Assembly: GCA_963791595.1 (NCBI GenBank)
Contig: CAWBTF010000009.1
Coordinates: 1 to 64,000 of the forward strand
Direction of reading: 5' to 3'
Origin: JAEMQF01 sp963791595
Lineage (GTDB): Bacteria > Pseudomonadota > Gammaproteobacteria > Burkholderiales > Burkholderiaceae_C
DNA length: 64,000 nucleotides
Shown here one piece after another: positions 18,247 through 25,707 of this stretch. A program made the position numbers and the translations under genes. Under the pieces are notes generated by a model. The model was given only the letters and a program-made list of their open reading frames with translations, ran no database searches and was not told where the DNA came from. The stretch's first letter is position 1; the number at the start of each line of letters is the position of its first letter.

Positions 18247-20364
18247 CTACGGCGACGTCGACAGGGTGAATGCCGTCAGCGTGTTGCCCGCCGGCACCAC
18301 CAGGAGGCCATCGCCGGCGGACAAGCCGGAGATCGGCATCCGTGCGCCCCACCCCGCGCCGGCGGGGATCGCGGCACCAAGGTCCTGCACCCATTGCTGC
18401 TGACCGGTCGACGCATCGACGGCATACAGCCTGCCCGAACTCGCGCCGACGAAGACGTACTGGTTGACGACCAGCGGCGAGGTCACGAGCAGGCCATCGC
18501 CCGCGAAGCTCCACAGCACGCTGTTGTTGGCCAGCGAGACGCCGCGCAGCGTGCCGCTCTGCAGGAAGTAGCCGGCCTGGCTGCCGATGGCCGGCGGGTT
18601 GTCGGCCACGTAGGCGCCCAGCAGCAGGCCCGTCGCGGCGTTGAAGGTGCTGCCGTTGTAACTCCCCCCGGACCCGTTGGGCGCGTACAGCACGCCGTTG
18701 GCCACCACCGGCGTGGCCCCGCCACCGCCGCTGCAACCCGTGTTGTTGGTCCAGGTCTGTTCGCCGGTGGCCGGGTGGAAGGCGTAGGTGGTGCAAGGGT
18801 AGGTGACGTACACGCCGTCCGACGAGACGGCCGGCGCGCTGGAGTCGCCATTGGCCACCGGACGAGTCCAGGCGATCGCACCATTGCTCTGGTCGACGGC
18901 GTAGAGCGTGCCACCCGATCCGGCGCCACCGGTGTAGACATGCCCATGCGCCGCGGTGGGCGGCGACGAGAACGAGTACTGCCCGGCGAGCACGGTGCTC
19001 CACTTCAGCTGGCCATCGGCGGCGTCGTAGGCCTGCATGAGCGCGGCATTGCCGATCACCGAGCTGACCACGAACACGCTGCCCGCGTCGTAAGCGGCGT
19101 TGGCCTGACCAGAGAGCACGATCGGCCCCCAGACCGTGGCGCCGGTGGCCTGGTCGAGGGCCACGAGCTGACTGCTGCCGCCCGCCAGGCTGACGGTCAC
19201 GAACACCTTGCCCGCGGCGATCAATGCGTACGACGGTGCACCGCCCAGGTCGACGCTCCAGCGGCTCGCGCCGGGCAGGCTGACGTTGTTGAAGCGCACC
19301 GTTCCCGAGTGGCTGGCGTCGATCTGGAACGCCACCGCATCGATGGACGGCGCGGCGATCGCGATGGCAAGACTGGACGACACATTGCCCAGCCCACCCG
19401 GGTTGAACACTCTGATCGCGGCGCTGCCGGTCTGCACGATGTCGGCGGCGGAGATCTGCGCCGTGAGCTTGGTCGACGAAACGAAGGCGGTCGGTCGTGC
19501 CGAGCCGTTCCATTGCACGATCGACGTCGGCGTGAAACCGGTGCCGATCGCGGTCACGACGAATGCCGGCCCACCCGCCGGCACGCTGGTCGGCGAGATG
19601 CGCGTGAGCGACAGCCCGGCCGGCGGCAGCACCGTGAAGCTGAAAGCGACCGACGTGCCGCCACCACCCGCCGCGTTGGACACCGTGACAGGCACGGTTC
19701 CCACGTTGCTGATGTCGCCGCTGCCGATCTGCGCCGTCAACTGGGTGGGCGAGTCGTAGCTGGTCGGCCGCGGCATTCCGTTCCACTGCAGCACCGATTG
19801 CGGCAGGAATCCCGTGCCGGTGACGGTCAGCGTGAAGCCGCTGCTGCCGGCCGCCACCGACGGCGGGCTCAGCGACAGGAGCACCGGCGTGCCGGGCAGC
19901 GGGTTCTGGCCGGCCGTGACGCGGTACTCGACTGTGATCGTCTGCGGGCTGTTGCCCACCGGGCTGTTGCAGCGGTCGTCGTAGCAGACGTAGATCGTCA
20001 CGCTGTCGGTGTAGACACCCGCGCCCAGCTGCGCCGGCGAGCGCAGGCCGATCGAGATCGTCGCGGTCGTGGGGCCGCTGTCGGCGACATCGATCCCGGT
20101 CACGGCCTGCGACGTACTGGTGTAGCCGACGTACACACCCGCGTCAGGCGGGTTCGTCAGCGTTGCGGTCAGGGTTGCCCTGGGTGCGGGGTCGTCGGTG
20201 GTCGCCGACACCGTGAGCTGGTTGGTGGACAGCGACAGGCTGCTGTTCGGTCCGCCACCTCCGCCTCCGCCGCCGCAAGCCGACAGGCCCGCGGCCATCA
20301 ACAAGCCCAGCCCCCGGAGCAGCAACCCCCTCAGCATCGCCGCAACAGAGCGTTCACCCGACAT
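18247..20364 (-). CDS. Lipoprotein with IPT/TIG domains and a PQQ-like beta-propeller
   Basis: 705 residues. A lipoprotein signal (GLLMAAGLSAC, cysteine near residue 30) is followed by eight glycines, then Ig-like segments: one with a short Cys-containing motif (YVCYDDRCN), then two tandem IPT/TIG-like domains (each with VLQWNG or IVQWNG and a LTAQI step). From about residue 350 a PQQ-like beta-propeller follows, its blades marked by LYAVDQSNGAIAWTRP and LYAVDASTGQQQW. Likely outer-membrane or periplasmic, with a binding or scaffolding role; no catalytic residues were recognised. It stands alone, convergent with the acyl-CoA synthetase gene. Confidence 0.82.
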   Translation of the reverse strand: MSGERSVAAMLRGLLLRGLGLLMAAGLSACGGGGGGGGPNSSLSLSTNQLTVSATTDDPAPRATLTATLTNPPDAGVYVGYTSTSQAVTGIDVADSGPTTATISIGLRSPAQLGAGVYTDSVTIYVCYDDRCNSPVGNSPQTITVEYRVTAGQNPLPGTPVLLSLSPPSVAAGSSGFTLTVTGTGFLPQSVLQWNGMPRPTSYDSPTQLTAQIGSGDISNVGTVPVTVSNAAGGGGTSVAFSFTVLPPAGLSLTRISPTSVPAGGPAFVVTAIGTGFTPTSIVQWNGSARPTAFVSSTKLTAQISAADIVQTGSAAIRVFNPGGLGNVSSSLAIAIAAPSIDAVAFQIDASHSGTVRFNNVSLPGASRWSVDLGGAPSYALIAAGKVFVTVSLAGGSSQLVALDQATGATVWGPIVLSGQANAAYDAGSVFVVSSVIGNAALMQAYDAADGQLKWSTVLAGQYSFSSPPTAAHGHVYTGGAGSGGTLYAVDQSNGAIAWTRPVANGDSSAPAVSSDGVYVTYPCTTYAFHPATGEQTWTNNTGCSGGGGATPVVANGVLYAPNGSGGSYNGSTFNAATGLLLGAYVADNPPAIGSQAGYFLQSGTLRGVSLANNSVLWSFAGDGLLVTSPLVVNQYVFVGASSGRLYAVDASTGQQQWVQDLGAAIPAGAGWGARMPISGLSAGDGLLVVPAGNTLTAFTLSTSP

Positions 20365-20454
20365 GGCACCCTTCTACTCGGCTTATTCCCTGGGTCGAGC
20401 ATTCCACGCGGGACGCGGGCTGCCATTGAGTCAGATCAACACGGCGAAAAGGCG

Positions 20455-20754
20455 ATGCGCGTCGTGCACGACCGCAACGTGCACTACGACGAGTTGTGCG
20501 TCGCCGACGTGATGGACAGCCTCGCGACGATGGAAGCGATCAACCTCGACCTGATGCGCACCGCCACGGTCGCGAGCCTGATCGCCACCCTCAAGAAGGT
20601 CGGCCGCAACCACCTGCTGGTGGTTCAGAATGCCACCGATCAAAGGCCGCGGCGGGTGCGTGGCGTGGTTTCACGCACGCAGATCGAAAGGCAGCTCGGC
20701 GACGTCACCCCGATCGCCAGCAGCTTTTCGGAGCTTGAAAGGGCGCTGTCCTGA
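20455..20754 (+). pseudogene. CBS-domain protein remnant (C-terminal half only)
   Basis: The 99-residue product starts MRVVHDRNVHYDEL and ends VVSRTQIERQLGDV...ELERALS, which is the second half of a tandem-CBS protein common in betaproteobacteria; the first CBS repeat expected upstream is absent because only 90 bp separate it from the lipoprotein gene. A ribosome-site-like GAAAAGG precedes ATG 20455, so a short product could still be made. CBS pairs bind adenosyl nucleotides; a single half is unlikely to do so unless it dimerises. Called a 5'-truncated remnant. The 20755-20989 gap that follows shows no feature I can name. Confidence 0.6.
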
Positions 20755-20989
20755 GCGCTGGAATAAGGCGACATCCGACTGGGCAGCCTGTTTGCGGACG
20801 TAGGGGACCGTGCCGCGAATGGCCTGGCCGCTCGAAGCAGAAGGCGGACGGCATGAATGCCGCCCAACTGATGACGAGTGCCCCCGGGCCGACGCATCGT
20901 CCGCACCCTTGAGTTCTCGTCAAGTTGACGCCCGTCAAGCCGCGAGCGGGCCGACTGCATAGGCTGAGGTGGCCCAACGGAGAAGTCAG

Positions 20990-21370
20990 ATGCGAATCCT
21001 GCCGTGCGCAGTAGCTACGCTGGTTGTCATCGCCAATCCCGTTCGTGCGACCCGGGCCGAGTATGACAAGGCCATGCTCGAGCTGGCGACACACAGCGGC
21101 TGCATGGCCTGTCACAGCATCCTGCCGATTCCCAAGCGCGCCGACGGGCTGCCGCCCATCGCTCCGGCGTGGCGCGACATCGCTATCAAGTACAGGGATG
21201 ACCCCGGCGCATCAAATCGCCTCACGCGCACAGTCATGACTGGCTCGAACCCGAACGCCAGGCACTGGGCGGGCAAGATCAGCCCCGTCACGATGCCGCC
21301 GAATGCCGCCGCAGTGACCGAACGCGATGCGCGCGCGCTCGTCAACTGGATACTCGTCTTGATCCCATAG
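20990..21370 (+). CDS. Periplasmic class I cytochrome c
   Basis: 126 residues. A signal peptide (MRILPCAVATLVVIANPVRA) precedes one haem-binding motif, CMACH near residue 45, and a likely methionine ligand in SPVTMPPN near the C-terminus. Size and spacing match small cytochrome c551/c552-type electron carriers of the periplasm. The start at 20990 is supported by the GGAGAAG ribosome site just upstream. No oxidase or dehydrogenase partner gene is adjacent, so its electron partner is unknown. Confidence 0.85.
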   Translation: MRILPCAVATLVVIANPVRATRAEYDKAMLELATHSGCMACHSILPIPKRADGLPPIAPAWRDIAIKYRDDPGASNRLTRTVMTGSNPNARHWAGKISPVTMPPNAAAVTERDARALVNWILVLIP

Positions 21371-21492
21371 CAGGCCGAACCCGCCGCCACCCGTTTCTGA
21401 ATCATGCCGCGCTCGAACTGTGTGGCGAGAAGTGGATCGCCGGCATGCCGAGAGCATGACCAATCGATGGCTCGCCAAGTGACCGAGTTGGC

Positions 21493-21912
21493 TCAGATCG
21501 GAGTCACCCTGCTCGACACGGTCCGAATCAAGCCGGCGGCCATGAGTGCTCCCAAGACGATGCCCACCAAATCGGCAAACAGGTCTGCCCACTCGCAGGC
21601 GCGGCCTGGCACGAACTGCTGCAAGACTTCAATCAGACCGCCATACCCGAACAGCATGAAAAGCAGGAGAACACGCACGCGACGCGACGCCGGGCAACTC
21701 AGCGACGCCGAAAACCCCAGCGCGCTGAAGGCCAGCACATGGTTCAACCTGTCCCAGCCGAAATCAATGCTCGGCGGCGGTACGGGCGTCAGCGCGAGGT
21801 AGCTCACCACCGCGACGAGCAACAGCAGAAGAATTCTCCAAGCGGGGCTCGCTGTTGCGAGTGGCGCAATCGCGCGAGCGAGACGGCGCGCGGTTTGTGA
21901 TGTCGGGGCCAT
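21493..21912 (-). CDS. VanZ-like membrane protein
   Basis: 139 residues with four hydrophobic helices. The segments SIDFGWDRLNHVLAFSALGF and GLIEVLQQFVPGRACEWADLFADLVG are the VanZ-family signature. VanZ confers low-level teicoplanin resistance in enterococci; the role of Gram-negative members is unknown. It is the last host gene before the integrated element, whose distal att site lies 58 bp to the right of its start. Confidence 0.82.
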   Translation of the reverse strand: MAPTSQTARRLARAIAPLATASPAWRILLLLLVAVVSYLALTPVPPPSIDFGWDRLNHVLAFSALGFSASLSCPASRRVRVLLLFMLFGYGGLIEVLQQFVPGRACEWADLFADLVGIVLGALMAAGLIRTVSSRVTPI

Positions 21913-21969
21913 TGAACGTGCCGGGATTGCCGAATCTGAAAGGCACCTTGCGACGACCGGCGCGAATAC

Positions 21970-21983
21970 TGGTAGGCCGTGCT
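21970..21983 (+). other. Distal attachment site (att direct repeat)
   Basis: TGGTAGGCCGTGCT, identical to the tRNA 3' end at 31639-31652 and in the same orientation. It marks the left border of the integrated element. Confidence 0.85.
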
Positions 21984-22023
21984 TCTACCGAAGCCCCTGG
22001 GGAGTGCGTCGATTTTCACGAAA

Positions 22024-22048
22024 GTTACCCGGAAGGTTACCCGGTCGA
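22024..22048 (+). repeat. Paired GTTACCCGG motifs at the distal element end
   Basis: GTTACCCGG occurs at 22024-22032 and 22036-22044, a 12-bp period, followed by TCGA. The same arrangement recurs at 31505-31529 near the other end. This suggests arm-type sites for the integrase or an accessory factor. The remainder of the 21984-22200 stretch shows nothing further. Confidence 0.6.
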
Positions 22049-22200
22049 GTGCACTGCTTCCCGCTGACTCACTCTCGCGGGGTTCCCTTACGCGCTCCCG
22101 TTCAAAAGTGGTGCGGACCCCCCCTGTTTCACAGAGGCCGGGCGTCCACCCCAAGCCGGTCGAACTCTTTCAGCCCCCGTCTCGATTGGCGCGCTTCGTT

Positions 22201-22962
22201 TCACTTGAATTCGAAGGAACGGTAAAAAGATGCCACCTTATTGCTTAGCTCTGTCTCCGCGTCCATAGCTCCATCGAAGTAATTCAGCGTCACCTTGACA
22301 ATGCGGTTTCGGTGAATCGCCAGCATGGAGGTGTCGTGAGAGCGCTGCGCGCCCATCTCAACACGAGACTGCATCTGAAAGACTTTGAGCCCGCCAAGCT
22401 TCGATATCCCGGTCCGCGTGACTTCAATGCTCACATTTGGTACCGCCGGAACCATGCTGCGCATCATGGAGTCTGCAAACCGCTTGCGCGCAACATCGTC
22501 GCCTCCGATGTCGGATATGAACTGTTCGTTCGACTTGCGCTTGTCGGCGGGAATCTCTGGGCCAAAGGTGATCTGAATTTGCACCTGAGCATCGCAAGTG
22601 CGACAGGTGTAGACCATGCCCCGGGGCATCGAGTTCGCCTGCCAGTCGGCCGCATCCACGGTGAACGCCTCGCGTGCGTCGAACGGGTCTTGCGCTGTGG
22701 CAGCAAAGGCGTCGCTTGACCGGTGCGCGTCATTGCTGCGCGCGAGCAACTGCGTCGGCCAGCGCATCCAGCCCGGAAATCCTGTCGCGCTGTAGACAAG
22801 AAACCAGCCTCCTGCAACGGAACACAACGCTACGATGGCCGCAAGATAGCTCGCTGTCGCTGGCCACCTCCGCCCCGCTGCGAAGGAGTAGGCGCCGATA
22901 CCTGCGCCGCACGTGGCAACGAGCGCTAGCCAATTCAGACCGCCAATGAAATCGTCGACCAT
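22201..22962 (-). CDS. Element cargo: membrane protein with a CxxC segment (unknown)
   Basis: 253 residues. Two N-terminal membrane helices (LNWLALVATCGAGIGAYSF and TASYLAAIVALCSVAGGWFL) are followed by a soluble part of about 180 residues with YTCRTCDAQVQIQI, a possible zinc-ribbon-like pair, and a C-terminal beta-rich stretch. I recognise no family. ATG 22962 overlaps the end of the next upstream gene by 28 bp, so the two are probably translated together. Codon and base use is less GC-rich than neighbouring host genes, in line with recent transfer. Position next to the distal att site is the usual place for cargo. Confidence 0.65.
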   Translation of the reverse strand: MVDDFIGGLNWLALVATCGAGIGAYSFAAGRRWPATASYLAAIVALCSVAGGWFLVYSATGFPGWMRWPTQLLARSNDAHRSSDAFAATAQDPFDAREAFTVDAADWQANSMPRGMVYTCRTCDAQVQIQITFGPEIPADKRKSNEQFISDIGGDDVARKRFADSMMRSMVPAVPNVSIEVTRTGISKLGGLKVFQMQSRVEMGAQRSHDTSMLAIHRNRIVKVTLNYFDGAMDAETELSNKVASFYRSFEFK

Positions 22963-23231
22963 GACGCTCCGATCGCTGTCACTCGAACAGTCGTGCCCGG
23001 CCAAGTGTCGCACCAGATCTGCTGATTGTGGCGCGGCATCTCGCGCATCACGCCGAATCGATCCGCAGCATCTACGCAGAGTGCGATCGAAACGTCGTCT
23101 TGCAGCTCGCCGTTGGGCAAGCGCACGAGGTCGGTCAGTTTCGCGATCACAGTTTGAAGGTTCGTGAGCGAGCGACGGAATTCGCTCACTTGACGCATCG
23201 ACGAGGACGGCAACGCAACCCCAGGTAGCAT
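22935..23231 (-). CDS. Element cargo: small hypothetical protein
   Basis: 98 residues if started at ATG 23231 (MLPGVALPSSSMRQVSEF); an internal ATG 33 bp on is an alternative. The central part (TVIAKLTDLVRLPNGELQDDVSIALCVDAADRF) reads like a real protein with a short helical stretch and a beta hairpin, but no family is recognised. It overlaps the membrane protein gene by 28 bp and is divergent from the protease gene. The frame stays open beyond 23231 but there it shadows the protease gene. Confidence 0.5.
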   Translation of the reverse strand: MLPGVALPSSSMRQVSEFRRSLTNLQTVIAKLTDLVRLPNGELQDDVSIALCVDAADRFGVMREMPRHNQQIWCDTWPGTTVRVTAIGASWSTISLAV

Positions 23232-23264
23232 TGGTTCACAGAAGTCATTCGTTGGAGGCACTGA

Positions 23265-24299
23265 GTGATCCGAGGCCTGCGTTGGTCGACCCCAGCAGCA
23301 TTGTTGCTTCTCGCAATACAGGCCCGCGCAGAAGTGCTGACCGTCTACGAGACCCCGTACGGCCCAACTACGGTCGACACTGCCAAAGTTCAGCGCAGCG
23401 GGAACCTGATACGTTACCGTAGCGTCGCGCCAGCCATTGAGGGGCGCATGGAGGAAGAAGACGTTCTTGTTGACTGTGTTGAACGCACGCGAGGCACGTG
23501 GACCGACGCTCGGTTGTACCCGGTCTATCCGAACACGAAGAATGGGAACGAAGTTGACGCGGTCTGCTGGTTCGCCGAAAAGGCTGGGTTGATGCCGGCG
23601 GAGCTTACGAGAGCGAAGCCTACTGCCACCCCGCGACAAGCAGCTATACCTGAGAGCAAGCCGCCCGTACGCACAGAGTTGAAAGCGTCATCGGGTAGCG
23701 CGTTCTTTGTGGCATCCAACTTGGTCGTGACGAACTACCACGTCATCGAAGGGTGCACCAAGTACACCATACGTCGCGACACGAAAACTTACTCCGCCAC
23801 AGTGCAGGCGACGGCGAATCGCAGCGACCTGGCGCTGCTGCTTGTCGACACAATCGCTCAGAGCGTGCCGCTCATCCGTGCTGGTGCTGCGCTCGGCGAG
23901 GATGTAATGATCGCAGGCCATCCGCTCTCAGGCTTCCTCGCGCAGGATTTAATCGTGGCCGGCGGCCAAGTCAACTCACTCGCCGGCATCAACAACGACC
24001 CGTCGTTCCTTCAGATTTCGGCACCTGTCCAACCGGGGAATAGCGGTGGTCCAGTCATCGACCGCTTTGGCAATATCGTTGGAGTCGTTGTCTCGAAGGT
24101 GAACGTCCTCAAGCTCGCAACTCTTACGGGCGACTTCGCGCAGAACATCAATTTCGCCATCAAGCCAGAAGTGCTGCGCATGTTCCTCGACGCGAACCGA
24201 GTTCAGTACAAGACCGGTGGTTTGGGCAAGAGGCTCGAAGGGGTCGACCTCGCGGAGCGTGCTCGCAGCTTCACAGTTCAGGTGTCATGCACGCAGTGA
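23265..24299 (+). CDS. Element cargo: secreted trypsin-like serine protease
   Basis: 344 residues. A signal peptide (hydrophobic AALLLLAIQARA) is followed by an N-terminal domain of about 100 residues with a cysteine pair, and then a chymotrypsin-fold protease with the full triad: His159 in TNYHVIEG, Asp188 in RSDLALL and Ser260 in PGNSGGP. It resembles the DegP/HtrA protease core but has no PDZ domain. It should act in the periplasm. GTG 23265 has a ribosome site (GGAGG). It is divergent from the two-gene unit 22201-23231, sharing a 33-bp gap with it; joint function is a possibility only. Confidence 0.82.
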   Translation: MIRGLRWSTPAALLLLAIQARAEVLTVYETPYGPTTVDTAKVQRSGNLIRYRSVAPAIEGRMEEEDVLVDCVERTRGTWTDARLYPVYPNTKNGNEVDAVCWFAEKAGLMPAELTRAKPTATPRQAAIPESKPPVRTELKASSGSAFFVASNLVVTNYHVIEGCTKYTIRRDTKTYSATVQATANRSDLALLLVDTIAQSVPLIRAGAALGEDVMIAGHPLSGFLAQDLIVAGGQVNSLAGINNDPSFLQISAPVQPGNSGGPVIDRFGNIVGVVVSKVNVLKLATLTGDFAQNINFAIKPEVLRMFLDANRVQYKTGGLGKRLEGVDLAERARSFTVQVSCTQ

Positions 24300-24480
24300 A
24301 CCTGCTTGCGAATCACACGCCGTTCCGCGCGTTCGGTCTTCGGGATCACCCCGAGCGGCGTCCCCTCACCCATTCGTGAATCCATCGCACCGTTGCAGTA
24401 TCGCCACAAGATCGCGGCACACGTCCCGCGCGTTCAGGCCTGCGCGCCGATGCCTGCCGCAAGCGGCCCGGACATTGGTC
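24300..24480 (-). pseudogene. Relic of the CxxC element protein gene (duplicate of 25243-25707)
   Basis: Read on the minus strand, 24367-24472 encodes CGRHRRAGLN followed by LVAILQRCDGF and a stop, which matches the C-terminus CGNHRAAGLN...LATMLQRCEGF of the gene at 25243-25707. Just upstream an extra T after the Pro-Gly-Arg codons breaks the frame. It is therefore a degenerate duplicate. The rest of this 340-bp gap (24300-24366) shows nothing else. Confidence 0.65.
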
Positions 24481-24491
24481 CGACGACCCCC

Positions 24492-24629
24492 TTACGTGCG
24501 CGCGCGCGAGGGGAAAACATCCAGCGCCGCATCGAGCGGACCGCTATCGGACATGGCATGGCGAAGCGTCAGGTAGCCCCACTGCATCGGCTGGCATCCG
24601 GTAGCGTTACCGGCCAAGGGGACACTCAT
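24492..24629 (-). CDS. Possible small protein of the element operon
   Basis: 45 residues from ATG 24629 (MSVPLAGNATGCQPMQWGYL) to a stop at 24492. It begins 10 bp after the end of the preceding gene and keeps a plausible amino-acid composition, but it has no strong ribosome site and no recognised family. It could be a small accessory protein or chance. Confidence 0.35.
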   Translation of the reverse strand: MSVPLAGNATGCQPMQWGYLTLRHAMSDSGPLDAALDVFPSRART

Positions 24630-24639
24630 CAGCTGCCCC

Positions 24640-24918
24640 TCAATCCATGGCCATGGTGATGAGCCCGTATTTCGGCGCGGCTTCAGCCACCGGCATGGTG
24701 GGAATGGCAACCAGGGCAGCGTTTCCGGCGATGACCAGATGATCGATGACGCTGGAACGCGACAGCGATGGATTCGTGCCGCACCAGGTGTCGATTACCT
24801 TCAACGCATCGGGCCTGGGCACGTAGTCGATGCGTCGGTGCGTGGCGCGGAACCGCTTGACTCGGGTACTGCTCGATGCAGCGCCGCCTCGCCTTGCCGT
24901 TTCGGGTTCGGTTTTCAC
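24640..24918 (-). CDS. Small element protein, unknown
   Basis: 92 residues. The start GTG overlaps the stop of the upstream PC4-like gene (shared GTGA, 24915-24918), a sign of coupled translation. The first 20 residues are Arg/Ser-rich; the core (RIDYVPRPDALKVIDTWCGT then SVIDHLVIAG) resembles short regulators or replication accessories often seen in integrated elements. No catalytic motif. Part of the leftward replication operon. Confidence 0.65.
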   Translation of the reverse strand: MKTEPETARRGGAASSSTRVKRFRATHRRIDYVPRPDALKVIDTWCGTNPSLSRSSVIDHLVIAGNAALVAIPTMPVAEAAPKYGLITMAMD

Positions 24919-25238
24919 GTCGTGCCGGCCGGTTGCTCAGCGTTCGGGAGTGCGCCGCCACCGAAGTGACGTTGCGCCTCTTGCAACGCATCGACGATCG
25001 CCGCCAGCGTAGGCTCGTCGACCACGACGCCGCGCTTCGTCGGCCACCATTCGGTGGTCCCATTGGGCACGAACCACTGCCGCACATCGACGCGGCGCTT
25101 TCCTTTGAACTCGCCGACCGAGACCCGGACTTCGAAGCGCTTGGCCTTGGGAATCCGCGCGATGATCACGTCCTGATTTGCGGGCGGCTTCATGCCGGTC
25201 ACCAGCACCAGCGCAGCCTTGTCCGTATTCGTCGCCAT
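24915..25238 (-). CDS. PC4/p15-like single-stranded-DNA-binding protein
   Basis: 107 residues. The segment RFEVRVSVGEFKGKRRVDVRQWFVP...TEWWPTKRGVVVDE has the beta-sheet pattern of the transcriptional coactivator PC4 (p15) fold, whose bacterial members bind single-stranded DNA. Placed beside primase and DUF3987 genes it may assist element replication; that is inference. It starts 4 bp after the upstream gene ends and its stop overlaps the next start. Confidence 0.7.
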   Translation of the reverse strand: MATNTDKAALVLVTGMKPPANQDVIIARIPKAKRFEVRVSVGEFKGKRRVDVRQWFVPNGTTEWWPTKRGVVVDEPTLAAIVDALQEAQRHFGGGALPNAEQPAGTT

Positions 25239-25242
25239 CTCG

Positions 25243-25707
25243 TCATCTCCCAGATTGAAAGCCTTCGCACCGTTGCAGCATGGTTGCCAGCGCGCGGCCC
25301 ATCTCGGGCGAATTCAGCCCGGCGGCGCGATGGTTGCCGCAGCGGCCTGGCCGGTAGTGCTGGCAGTCGGTGCAGCTCACTCGGTCGTCATGTTCGCGGT
25401 CGCGCGTCACCAGTCGCTCGGCCAGCTTTTCGGCTTCGGGCTCGGCCCAGTCCCAGCGCATCAGCCGAGCGCGCCGGTCGAGGAACACCGAGATGTCGGC
25501 ATCGGTCCATGCCACCGCCGCCAGATCGAGGGCTTCCGGTTTGTCTGCCGGTTCGCTCGTCGGCAGCGGCAGCGCCTGATATTCCCGCATACCCCCTTGC
25601 GGGCTCACTGACAAAACTGACACAAGCCCCCTTTTGTCAGTTCTGTCAGTGCCTGCACAAGGGGGTGCAGCCGTTTTCTTGGCGAGTCGCGCGGTCCACT
25701 TACCCAC
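25243..25707 (-). CDS. Element protein with a C-terminal cysteine-rich motif
   Basis: 154 residues. A low-complexity N-terminus is followed by AWTDADISVFLDRRARLMRW and a C-terminal metal-site-like motif CTDCQHYRPGRCGNHRAAGL, ending LQRCEGFQSGR. This arrangement is common in integrated elements of betaproteobacteria, but the function is unknown. GTG 25707 overlaps the stop of the DUF3987 gene by 8 bp. A broken copy of its C-terminus lies at 24367-24472. Confidence 0.7.
   Translation of the reverse strand: MGKWTARLAKKTAAPPCAGTDRTDKRGLVSVLSVSPQGGMREYQALPLPTSEPADKPEALDLAAVAWTDADISVFLDRRARLMRWDWAEPEAEKLAERLVTRDREHDDRVSCTDCQHYRPGRCGNHRAAGLNSPEMGRALATMLQRCEGFQSGR

Noticed and set aside
20269..20292. 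GGC/GCC run coding for eight glycines as a microsatellite of interest
   Set aside because: Poly-Gly linkers after a lipobox are common in high-GC lipoproteins.
18083..20454. Long frames on both strands within the PQQ-propeller lipoprotein gene
   Set aside because: They mirror codon bias of the lipoprotein gene; the lipobox and repeat blocks fix the true frame.
23232..23639. Upstream extension of the small cargo gene into the protease gene
   Set aside because: The extension is antisense to the protease signal and N-terminal domain; ATG 23231 is sufficient.
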